The notes under the pieces: model-generated
The model's input: the letters and a program-made list of their open reading frames with translations, nothing else
Told to the model about the DNA's origin: nothing
Databases searched by the model: none
Source: Heliocidaris erythrogramma
Taxonomy: Eukaryota > Echinodermata > Echinoidea > Camarodonta > Echinometridae
DNA length: 64,000 bases
Direction of reading: 5' to 3'
Assembly: GCA_025617745.1 (NCBI GenBank)
Contig: CM046853.1
Coordinates: forward strand, 10,742,974-10,806,973
Made by a program: the position numbers and the translations under genes
Shown here: positions 13,665 to 23,344 of the stretch, piece by piece
How the letters are laid out: each line of letters begins with the position of its first letter
Numbering within the stretch: the stretch's first letter is position 1

Positions 13665-14721
13665 GCCAATCCGCAGGTCCCCTAAAAGCGCGCTATTTTA
13701 TTTCCAATTCTGCCTGACTATGAATACATAATGAGCAAGAACAGCCAGGAACATCTCATTTGCAAACTATTGAATAGACTACTTATCATTCACCAATTGT
13801 CATGAGTTACACATCAAGTAAAAGAAGAGGGGTCAGAGATTTGTGACATGCTTCTATTGTGTTCAAAATAAAAGACGAAATTGGTATAAAATGGTGTTCC
13901 TTTTATGACAAAAAATGGAAATTAAATGAAATATAAATCTGGCCAAATCTACCATAGTTTTATTGTGAGCCAGGGCAAATTTGACATGAGCGTAAAGGGC
14001 ATTTTCTGTACTTTCCAAAGATTGAAATAACATTAATGTGCACTTCATGACAGGGTCAGGATCCAGCAATATGTAACCAATGTACACACTTTGTCTTTAA
14101 AAAAGTCAATTCCAGCATTCTGATTGGTTACCACCACGCAAGATGTTTTCTCACAGCCAGGCAACAGCTATGCGCATGTTTGCGCAAGGATGAAGCAACA
14201 GGTTGCACAATGTTTCATTCAACGCGCACTTGGTTACAGATGGCTCGCTTGCCAATCACAGGGCTAAGATTCTATGGTCTTGACCACAGTCTTGACAACG
14301 GATGATCTGCGGCTGAATATTGCTGGATCCTGACCCTGTCATAAATTTACGGATGATTTGAATGTAACGATGAAAAAGATGATATTCCAGCGCTTCCATA
14401 CATATGTGTCTTGATGGCGGCTCTTGATGGCGTCTTTTAACAACTTGAAATCTTGTGAAAAAAAGGCTTTTGTATGACTATTTCATCAGTTATTTTAAAC
14501 ATTATATTTTTTAAATTCTGACTAAAACAAAATAATGTTGGTAAACTATTCATTTATTTTTGCAGAAAGTCTAATGAGCACAGCATTAATATTTATTGAA
14601 GAGCATAACTTTAAAGATGACCATGCGATACAGCCGGCTGGGTGCAGGGAGAAAGTCCATTTCGGGCACTGGAAATAAAATGCGCGATTTTTGCTCATTT
14701 GCATACGACCTGCGGTCTGAC
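13665..14721. mobile_element. hAT-like non-autonomous element nested in MITE-1
   Basis: The intact MITE-1 copy shows the empty site (GGCGGACTACAAAATTGATG, read in this orientation). Here GGACTACA (13657-13664) and TGACTACA (14722-14729) flank the insert, a 7/8-matching duplication as expected for hAT. Inside the edges CCGCAGGTC and GACCTGCGG are inverted, followed by GCGC and ATTTTATTTCCA on both sides. It is 1057 bp with no transposase frame. The exact edge is ambiguous by a few bases. Confidence 0.7.
14047..14342. mobile_element. Small palindromic element inside the hAT-like insert
   Basis: ATGACAGGGTCAGGATCCAG at 14047 is mirrored by CTGGATCCTGACCCTGTCAT ending at 14342; the arms are at least 27 bp including GCAATAT/ATATTGC. 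The interior has no frame of interest. This is the innermost of four nested layers. Confidence 0.65.
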
Positions 14722-15071
14722 TGACTACAAATCGATGCACCGGATTTGCCAAAACGAATTCGGGATTCGATGTCTTCGATCTAACACCGGCTAATCAATC
14801 GATTCGACTATTCGAATATAGAGAGTTAAACTAGCTTTAGCTATCAAAGTTAATTTTGCCAACAAGGTCACTTTTGTGTACAAACTTATGAAGGCTTGCG
14901 CGGCTAGAAATAGAAAAAGAGGGGAAAATGGGGTTAGTGGAATGAAACATCTGAATAACAAAGGTGAATATCGAAAAAGTTTGGGAGCATCAAGTGCAAG
15001 TAAATATAGAGTTAAACTAGCTTTAGCTATCAAGGTTAATTTTGCCAACAAGGTTAATTTTGTGTACAAAC

Positions 15072-15282
15072 TGTAAGGGAATATTCTGGGGATGAGGTTG
15101 TTAACGATACTCTGTTGATACGTGTGGGAATGAGGTCGGCGGGAAGGTTGGTTGGAAAATGGCGAACTCGTCGCGAAGCGAGGTCCCCGACCCGGCTTGT
15201 TTGGAACTGAATTAAAACCTGTGGAACCTTAGAAAACCTTGTCTTTCCTGTTATTTCCTGTCTGTACGAGTGACCCCTTATA
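15072..15282. mobile_element. Probable solo LTR (Ty3/Gypsy-like fossil)
   Basis: A 211-bp insert starts TGTAAGGG and ends CCCCTTATA, flanked by AAAC on both sides (15068-15071 and 15283-15286). The tandem array shows the empty site (ACAAACTTATGAAGG). Short inverted ends, a TG start and a 4-bp duplication fit a solo LTR. There is no internal coding part. It is a fossil; family assignment is inference. Confidence 0.6.
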
Positions 15283-15718
15283 AAACTTATGAAGGCTTGC
15301 GCGGCTAGAAATAGAAAAAGAGGGGAAAATGGGGTTAGTGGAATGAAACATCCGAATAACGAGGTGAATATCGAAAAAGTTTGGGGGCATCAAGTGCAAG
15401 TAAATATAGAGAGAGAGCTTTAGCTCTCAAGGTTAATGAGCATTCAAGGTTGGATGTGATATTCCGATGCACCGTCGCAACGCGTAAGAAAAAATAGTTT
15501 GGGGGCATCAAGTGCAAGTTAATATAGAGAGACGAACTACAAGAAATTTATTTAGCTCTCAGTCAAGGTTATATCTTTCAAGGTTACTTGCCGGAACTTC
15601 TTTTGTGTATGTTTGTCCTATCTGAGCAAGCTGCAGGTGTCAAGGGCGCACCTAGTGTCAAGGGCGCACCTGTTAGCAAGCGCGCACCCCTAACAGGTGC
15701 GCCCATTACTGCGGCAGC

Positions 15719-16890
15719 CTGAACACGTAGTGTTCGGGCTGCGATCAGCAGTCCTTTGATTGCTTGGATGTCTCTTAATTACAAGGTCGTTTGTCAAAAT
15801 GATAGCCATGAAACATGACATTAGTTGATTTTAGGCTACTTTAGGTACTTACAATACTTTCCGATTGACTGTCTTTCTTTTCAATTTCAAAAAAGGCATA
15901 TTTATTTCCAAGAGCCTGTACTAAAAACTTCCGTAGGTCGGTGTTTTGCTTGCAATGCGCATGCGTCAGTAGACCGAAAATTCTGTCTCTCGTTCGTTAG
16001 CTCTTCACTTAGAGACAGAAACGGCCGTATCATTCTGCTGTGCAAACCGAATACACATTGACTTACACACTATAACAGTTTGAATACAGCTGGAAGATTT
16101 TCAAACGGAGAAAACCTTGGACCCTGAATTACCTGAAAAAGGAGCATTAAAAGGAATAACAGTCAAATTGGTAAGTTGAACATGTTCGTTTAAGTATAGA
16201 GCCTAGGCCTAATCTATTTAATTTACACAAATATTTTTTTAAATCGTAATATTCACATTTTAACAACGACATGCCTACTGTTCCTCGGCGGTCAGTGAGT
16301 TTGCACAGGCGAGTGTATGGAGCGTTTCTGTCTCTAAGTGAAGAGCCGACCCTATCCAAATAAGAGGCTAACGAACGAGAGACAGAATTTTCGGTCTAAT
16401 GCGTCAGCAGCTCCAATAATTATATAGGCCTAGACAAGAAGGGAGCATTATGAATATTCATTAAGACGAGTGGCAGGCAAGAGCTCGAGCGAGTACTAGT
16501 ATTACATCGGCGGATCACAGTGGATATATGAATATTCATTATTCCTGTGACGAAAACTATGACGTCATTGTTACTTGTAATAAATATTCATAGGCGCATG
16601 CACAAGTGCCTATTTTCGTTTCTGCTTAATAACAACATGGCGAATGGGACTGGTTTCGAAAATTCAGAGTAAAAAGTGACATTCATCGATTCTACACATT
16701 TTTTAGGAAAAGCTAATTTGCGGCAGGTCTGTTTAGGTAAGTGGCATCGTATATATACTTTAATTCCAAAAAATAACTTATATGGCCATATTTTCAATGG
16801 TCATTTGAACATTGGTAAATTGTGAGACCCACGGAATCGTACTGGTTTCACTCAGGACACTGCCACGAAGTGGCAGCGTCCCAGGGCTAG
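15719..16890. mobile_element. Hairpin-ended element, copy A (Helitron-like?)
   Basis: It shares nearly all its length, in opposite orientation, with 39755-40440. One end is the near-palindrome GAACACGTAGTGTTC (from 15721). The other carries CTGCCACGAAGTGGCAG followed by GTCCCAGGGCTAG, that is, a hairpin about ten bases before CTAG, the layout of a Helitron 3' end. There is no Rep/helicase frame. It is interrupted by the MITE at 15970-16398. GGGCGCACC repeats flank it (15640-15710 and 16890-16930). Confidence 0.5.
15970..16398. mobile_element. MITE with ~60-bp inverted ends and 9-bp target duplication (Mutator-like)
   Basis: The ends TAGACCGAAAATTCTGTCTC and GAGACAGAATTTTCGGTCTA are inverted, and the inversion continues through CGTTCGTTAGC and TCTTCACTTAGAGACAGAAACG. 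ATGCGTCAG occurs directly on both sides (15961-15969 and 16399-16407). The empty site is preserved in the second copy of the host element (TCTGACGCATGCGCATTGCA at about 40176-40195, other strand). A 9-bp duplication with long inverted ends points to Mutator-like elements. It is 429 bp and non-coding. Confidence 0.85.
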
Positions 16891-17689
16891 TGCGCCCATA
16901 GCTAATAGTATAGGGGCAAGGGCGCACCTCCTTAGCTTAGTGACGCGCTGATTTAATGGCGCAAATTTTATTGTCACGGAAACAGAACTACTTTCACATG
17001 TTTTTTTATATAGGGTAGATGAAACTATGTTTCAACTCGGCGCTGCAGCAGAACCGAGGTCAACTTCGCTGCAAATCAAGTCATTTTTGAAACTGAAAGG
17101 TACAAACGTTGATGCCCCCTGGCCTGGGGGCCCTGGGGGCATCAAGTGCAATATTGAATAATGCCCTACACGTCAGTGCGTAGCCGGTTCGCACAGGAGA
17201 TCGAAAGATTCTATTTCTAACTGAAGAGTCTAGAATTAGTAGAAGTACATGTAGGCCTAGGCTGTAGTAGGTCTAGGCCTACTACTTACTAGTAAAAGTA
17301 GTAGTAGAACATGCGTACGTAGCCTTAACTTCATGTAAGTTGAAACTCCAGAGCTACATGGCATGTCTCCACCACCATGACCACAGCGCCGGCGGCAGCC
17401 CCGGGGCCGGCTCCCTCGATTCGGACCCTGGTCTGCCCTAGTCTGAATTGCTTGTAACAACATACATTAACAATAACATTAACAAGCTCTTGCAGCACAT
17501 GGCAAATTGACAGAGGTCTTTCAATGACATTAATGACCCACTCCAGAAAATAAAATTTCACGAAAATTACCAGTAGGCCTACCGTACCAGTACTCAGTGC
17601 TCTGCGGAAAATATAACAGTCACCCTGTACTACTTCATGTGGTTCGTGTTCGAATCGTTCGGACGTACGTGCGTACCGTATATATTGGT

Positions 17690-18195
17690 ACACTATCGCT
17701 TGGTCTACCACCACTTGGTCTAATCATCAGTTCGTCGAACTCCACGCGTACGTGGTCTAACTTCATTTTGTCTGCAACCAGTTTGTCTACTTACCATTTC
17801 GTCTAATTTCCATTTGGCCTAATAACCAATTCGTCTAATACACAGTTTGGCCAACCCTATTTAGTCTAAAACCCATTTGGGCCAATTTTCACTTCGGCTA
17901 ATTTTCACTTCGTCTATTTCCAAATAGTCTAACAGTCATTTTGTCTACAAGCCACATGGTCTCATATCCATTTGGGCTACACCTACTTTGGCTAATACCA
18001 TATGGTCTACCTATCATTTGGTCCAATTCTATTTAGTCTAATAACCAGTTGGGCTACTTATCATTTAGTCTAACTGTCATATGGTCTAATGACCATTTGG
18101 TCTAATATCCAATTCGTCTAATAACCAGTTAGGCTACTTATCATTTGGTCTAATTTTCATATAGTCTAATGACCATTTGGTCTAATTACTGTTTA
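17690..18195 (+). repeat. Degenerate ~20-bp minisatellite (CATTTGGTCTAATxx)
   Basis: More than twenty imperfect copies of a roughly 20-bp unit centred on ATTTGGTCTAAT follow each other, with variants such as AGTTCGTC, CATATAGTCTAA and CAGTTGGGCTAC. Copies are most regular near the right end (18000-18190). No coding potential. Confidence 0.85.
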
Positions 18196-18398
18196 TTCTT
18201 CTGGCCATTTAGTAGCAAGTTGAGAAAGGAAAGGGAAATGAAACTTTAAAAAATGAAACTTCAAAGAAGTCATCTATACGTAAATGTGCATTAAAAGAGT
18301 TATTCACCTTGCTGCTGCTTATATCAAGTCAATCAATATCCCTACATTTTATATTAATTATCTAATTTCTTAAACTCAATTATTTAGTATTATTTTTT

Positions 18399-20618
18399 CA
18401 GTGGCGTATCCAGGGGGGCGCAACAGGCTCGCGCCCCCCTATTGGCCGTCGTAAAAATTAAAAAAAAATAGTAAAAAAAAAAAAATCCTCATACCAATTG
18501 AAAATATTGTTCATTAAATAGGCTTCAAAATTGGTCACATATATAGAACTGCCAAGTAGTACGTTTTTAACGTATTAATACATTTTTTTGGAGTAAAATA
18601 CATCCGTACGTTTTTCTGTGCGAAAATCCGTTTTTTAAAAATTCCGAGTATGGTTGTTCGAACTTACACTACGTAGATACCGTACAACTACCTTATCTTG
18701 TCTATGTGCACTGTTTGTGCTAACATGTACAGTGTATACGAAGCATGGGTGTGAGAACAAACAGTGTACATTGACAAGATAACGTACTGTGCAGTGAATC
18801 CATGTTATGCATGATGGCAGTGCACGATTGTGCTATCGCGAGATAAGGAAATCACAGCCCCTAATAACCGGCATTTGTCCTCTGAGAACTGATTCTAAAT
18901 TTTGCAAATGAGTCCAAATGGAATATCATCGCTATTTTTCATGATTCAAGTGAGAGATAATGTCTAATTTGTTGAAATATTCTCTTGAAAAAATCCCTGC
19001 TGGAAAGTGAATTTTTTCAAGAGACTATGATCAAGGTTCAAGGATACAGGTGCCAAGTCTTCCAGCACCAGCGGCCTAGATAATTGGTAGTTTGGTGGGT
19101 ACAGTGCGTGCATATCGTGAATCGTTCTTCATGACCAGGCTTTCGTGGCTTGTTTTCTACTCTTCCCGCCCCCCCCCCCCCCCCCACTCAGTATTATTTA
19201 GGGTACGCGTATGCTTGTTCCCTCCCTTTGAAAGCACCCCCTATCTCAGGGCTGCCAAAATTTCTGAACCCCCCTATCGCGGGCTTTGCGCGGGCTTTTC
19301 CTGCTTTGGAGACCCCCCTAAATTCAGAACACTGCTCAATGTACCCCCCTATCTCAGGTGAGCTCTCATTCCAACCCCATATCTCAGGACAGACACCAAC
19401 CCCCTCCCAAGTAAGCTGTCATTACAATACCTTGGAAGAGATGGGGGCCAGTGTTTCTACTTTTCAAAATGAAATAATCCTGGCTGAATGAGCTATCAAA
19501 ACTAGCAGGAATTTCAGGAATTTGATCCTGGGATTTGATCGATTTTTCAAGATATTTCATAACCCCCCTTTTTTTTTATTTCTCAGGTGTCGAAGAGAGA
19601 GAGAGAGAGAGAGAGAGATGAAGAAAAACACCCCTTTTTAATGAAATCTCCGAGTGAAAGTATAAAAAAACACCCCCTTTTTTACAATTCACGGGCCGGA
19701 TTGTGTCGCCCCAAAAATACCCCTTTACCGGAGATTTTGGGAACACGCATGCGGTCCCTTCGACCTCCGAGTGGGGGGGGGGGGGGCGGGCTACTCTTTA
19801 ACTTTATGTTGGGGTGTTTGAATTTAGCTGTGGTTAACTACATACGATCAGGGAATTCCTGGAATGTTATAGAATGAAGATAAAGTAATTTTCCATCGAA
19901 AAAAATTTAGTTCCTGGTTTTGAGTTTAGATCTTACTAGGCAACTGGGCAAGGTGAATTTGCATGTTGTGTGGTAAAAAGCAGATCAATTGGCTAAAATA
20001 TTAAGTTAATCATGTCAATATTTCTTTATAATGTACTGTAGAAACGTACCAGCTTCAGGGGGCTTCGCTCCCTGAACCCTCAAAAGAGGCTTTGCCCCTC
20101 GACCCCATCAGGGGCCCTGAGCGGGCCCCTGTACCTCCGGCTTGGGTTTTCAGGATTTTTTTGAGCTGAAGGAAGCAAACATTCAAACCCGAGTATGCAG
20201 CTCAGCAAAATGGAGCTGCTTCGAGACGAGACGAGTTCAGTGCCTGTTGCAAACTGTGCGGGGCACAATTTTGACCAGTATTTTTTATTTTTTAATGCAT
20301 TCACATGAAACGACTTTATGCAACTGAAGGCGTTCTTATTAAAGAAATGTACAGTAGTCGCATTAGCATTTTTAAGGAAAATAGCGAAAAACATATAAAA
20401 CCGGCAAAATATGTTTTTTCAACTAAAAATATGTTTTTTTCTAGCTGAATAATATGTTTTTTGAAAGTGACAGGTTGGCAGCTCTGCATATATCACTATT
20501 TTGCATCTCAGCCCTTCTTCAGAAGCAAACATTTTCCAAAGACCCCTCCCCCATGACGGCGATCAATAATTCCTGGCGCCCCCCCCCCCCCTATTAGGAA
20601 ATCCTGGATACGCCCCTG
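18399..20618. mobile_element. hAT-like element with G-rich inverted ends (outer)
   Basis: The ends CAGTGGCGTATCCAGGGGGG and CCTGGATACGCCCCTG are inverted. The adjoining 8-bp flanks TATTTTTT and TATAAATT only partly agree, so this is an old insertion. It is 2220 bp with no transposase frame; nearly all of it is a second insertion (18545-20485). Confidence 0.65.
18545..20485. mobile_element. Nested element with AGARCTGCCAA ends and 8-bp flanking repeat
   Basis: The left end AGAACTGCCAA and right end TTGGCAGCTCT are inverted. ACATATAT (18537-18544) and GCATATAT (20486-20493) flank it, matching at 7 of 8 bases as for hAT elements. The interior includes a CCCCCTATCTCAGG-rich stretch (19230-19400), a (GA)n run at 19592-19618, and a G run near 19775. 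No transposase frame was seen; the open frames here reflect low complexity. Confidence 0.6.
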
Positions 20619-21010
20619 TATAAATTCCCCATATGTTTTCATCACTGATTTAATTCAAAGTGAGATAATGGTTGTAATATGGAGATAAAACTATATTATT
20701 CACATTATATGTGTAACACATAATATTGTATACAATACATGTTTAAATACTTAAAGACTGTGTTCTTGGTATGCACGTCGTCAAAAGGGCTCATCAAAGG
20801 AATGATCTAAAATCACTTTTAATGATAACATTTATGTAATTCTCTACCTCCCACAAAGTATGAAAGCAGAAAAGTGCATTTTAAGGGAATTATCGACTGT
20901 TAAAGTTTAAAAATATTAAAACGTATCCAGATAAGTTTTAATATTTTAACGTTACACAGAAAATAGCATGTTGTTGAGAGCAGACAACTTTATTAGATTT
21001 ATTGATCAGA
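20619..21010. other. AT-rich spacer, nothing recognised
   Basis: Unique-looking AT-rich sequence between the nested hAT-like elements and the CCATGG-rich satellite. No coding segment or repeat recognised. Confidence 0.4.
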
Positions 21011-22050
21011 ATGAGATTTAAACCCATTTAAACCCATGGTAATACCATAACCACACAAACTCTGGCATCATAATGGGAGTACCATGGTAAAACCTCACAT
21101 ACTATGGTATTACCATGGGAGGACCATGCAAACCATGGCAGTACCATTGTAAAATCGATGATAATATGGTAATACCATGGTAGAACCATAAACACATCGT
21201 ATACTACCATGGTATCTATGGTAATACCATGGTAGAACCATAAACACATGGCATATACTACCATGGTATCTATGGTAATACCATGGTAGAACCATAAACA
21301 CATGATATACTACCATGGTATCTATGGTAATACCATGGTACCAGCAAAGTAGGTCATGGTACTACCATGGTACTATTATTGTAACTGTAGTATTACCATG
21401 GTAGTACCATAGCTACCATGGTACTACCATGGTAATACTATGGTAACTGTAGTATTACCATGGTAATACTATGGTAACTGTGGTAATACCATTGTTTATT
21501 TTCGTAAGGGTCATCAAATAGGCAGACTGGAGGGCGGGAGTCCAGATAAATGGGGTACTAGGCTTGAGAAGCTGACGAAATGGTAGCATCTGCTCTGTCA
21601 TGCTGAATGCGTATGACACCTGTTTGACAAGCCCGAACCATGACCGTACATCAGCAATGTTAGCGGGCGTTGTAAAGTCAAGGATTGCCTGCAGGTACTT
21701 CTGACATGGCCGTACACTATCAGTGGTGATCTCGAAGCCAGCAAAGTCGACGACATCGGCACCGAAGGTAATACCATGGTAGAACCATAAACACATGGCA
21801 TATACTACCATGGTATCTATGGTAATACCATGGTAGAACCATAAACACATGATATACTACCATGGTATCTATGGTAATACCATGGTACCAGCAAAGTAGG
21901 TCATGGTACTACCATGGTACTATTATTGTAACTGTAGTATTACCATGGTAGTACCATAGCTACCATGGTACTACCATGGTAATACTATGGTAACTGTAGT
22001 ATTACCATGGTAATACTATGGTAACTGTGGTAATACCATTGTTTATTTTC
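21010..22050. repeat. Palindromic TACCATGGTA satellite, duplicated with Gypsy sequence
   Basis: Dense copies of TACCATGGTA and GGTAATACCATGG form ~53-bp sub-units (for example GTAGAACCATAAACACAT between palindromes) at about 21060-21485 and 21768-22035. The two blocks belong to a direct duplication of period 547 bp (21221-21767 and 21768-22314), each copy joining satellite to the tail of the Gypsy reverse transcriptase. The repeated WFYHGITIDTMVVY frames are translation of this repeat, not genes. Confidence 0.8.
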
Positions 22051-23335
22051 GTAAGGGTCATCAAATAGGCAGACTGGAGGGCGGGAGTCCAGATAAATGG
22101 GGTACTAGGCTTGAGAAGCTGACGAAATGGTAGCATCTGCTCTGTCATGCTGAATGCGTATGACACCTGGTTGACAAGCCCGAACCATGACCGTACATCA
22201 TTAATGTTAGCGGGCGTTGGAAAGTCAAGGATTGCCGGCAGGTACTTCTGACATGGCCGTACACTGTCAGTGGTGATCTCGAAGCCTGCAAAGTCAACGA
22301 CATCGGCACCGAAGGTGAACTTGTTGGGATTGAGGACAATCCCTTTCCTTCCGCAGATATCCAGCCACTCAACAGCCTGGAAGAAGCTGTCAGTCATCGT
22401 GTCTGCCCAAAGGAGGACGTCATCCACACATTTCGTCTTTTTTGGGATGGCCGACACGATCTCATCATAGCGTCTTGTGTAGCCATCGCCAGAGGCAATG
22501 TATCCCTGAGGTGCGGTCTTGTAGTGGTACCTTCCCCAAGGCATGATGAATGTCGTGAGATGGCGATCCTCCTGGCAGATGGGAACACTGTGATATCCAT
22601 TCCATGCATCACAGACAGTTTTCTTTTTGCCTTGTGGCACCGACCTGGCTTGAAGAAAAGGGGATTGGGTGTGGTGCGTCTATCTCATAGCATGGGCATT
22701 TAGGGCCTGGAAGTCAACAGTCCGCCTTGGTTTGCCATCCTTCTTATAGTCAAGGAGATATTGCTGCAACTTGGCACGGTTGGCCTCAATCGCAGGGAAT
22801 GGCAGCACGGTGGGAGGTGGTGGGGGCCTCTGACGTCGAGGGCAGGCACAGGTTTTCTCCGCAGGGACTCCCTTGAGGGCTGCAGCAGTGTCAACCAGGC
22901 ATGCTTCCTGTGTTTCGTCAAGTCGTGGGAAACTGCCTGAGATGATTCCCAGGTCAACGCAAGCTTCCTTGCTGTGGAAGAGGTGATCGGAGCTGTCGGT
23001 GACGTACATCATCTGTCTCGACGGCACGACCGAGGGAACCCTCGCCGGACAAACGGAGCGGAAGAGCGCCTAGAATCCTGACGCCCCCTTTAGTAGCAGT
23101 GCGCATCTTCATGTTGACAGGGATGAGGTCCTGCTGGCATAAACCAAGGCGGCAAATAACCTTCATGCTAGCCAGACAGCTCTGGCATCCGGTATCAGCC
23201 ATAGCGGAGATGGAGTGAGGCAGCGATGGGGAAGAGAGGCTAAACCCTAGGGCTTCATAGTCACTAGGAACAGTCCGAACAGTCACATCTATGAAGGGTT
23301 GGGGGAAGACTTTCTCCTGACCCATGCCCGTGAGA
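21490..23335 (-). mobile_element. Ty3/Gypsy-like LTR retrotransposon fossil (protease and RT part)
   Basis: On the minus strand a retroviral-type aspartic protease signature (DTGCQS) lies at about 23200. An RT N-terminal part (RRTVDFQALNAHAMR) lies at about 22690-22730, and an RT palm and C-terminal segment (TAPQGYIASGDGYTRR, CVDDVLLWAD, VRSWFGLVNQVSYAFS) at 22040-22640, with its tail repeated at 21500-21770. These order and family motifs fit Ty3/Gypsy. No gag, RNase H beyond its start, integrase or LTRs were seen. It is a broken, old copy with several breaks, truncated at both sides, and is treated as a fossil. Confidence 0.85.
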
Positions 23336-23344
23336 GGCTGTCAT

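Larger units (their letters stand above)
12881..14816. mobile_element. MITE-1 second copy, opposite orientation, carrying nested insertions
   Basis: It starts AGCCTGAGTC after TA at 12879-12880 and follows the reverse complement of 4085-4999 to about 13656, then resumes at about 14730 after an internal insertion. The far end reaches CGATTCGACTATTCGAA before TATAGAGAG and lacks the last terminal bases of the intact copy. It sits inside the tandem array, whose sequence resumes at 14817. Confidence 0.75.
12486..15535 (+). repeat. Tandem array of ~190-bp units, broken up by insertions
   Basis: The unit begins GGGGGCATCAAGTGCAAGTA, runs through ATATAGAGAG, TTAGCTATCAAGGTTAATTT and ATGAAGGCTTGCGCGG, and ends GGGGTTAGTGGAATGAAACA with TCTGAATAACGAGG. 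Units or partial units start near 12496, 12678, 14817, 14983, 15283 and 15380, with a last short piece near 15500. Two insertions separate them: 12881-14816 and 15072-15282. A related inverted end (TTGATGCCCCC ... GGGGGCATCAA) is at 17109-17148. The short open frames across the units are by-products of the repeat. Confidence 0.75.

Noticed and set aside
17690-18195. CRISPR-like short repeats with spacers
   Set aside because: The 20-bp units are degenerate, with 2-3 variable bases rather than spacers; minisatellite in a spliced eukaryotic genome.
19587-19877. Arg/Glu-rich plus-strand frame
   Set aside because: Begins in a (GA)n run inside a transposon; no support as a gene.
21028-21850. Open frames reading CLWFYHGITIDTMVVY repeatedly
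   Set aside because: Direct translation of the TACCATGGTA satellite; shifted versions of the same text appear in other frames.
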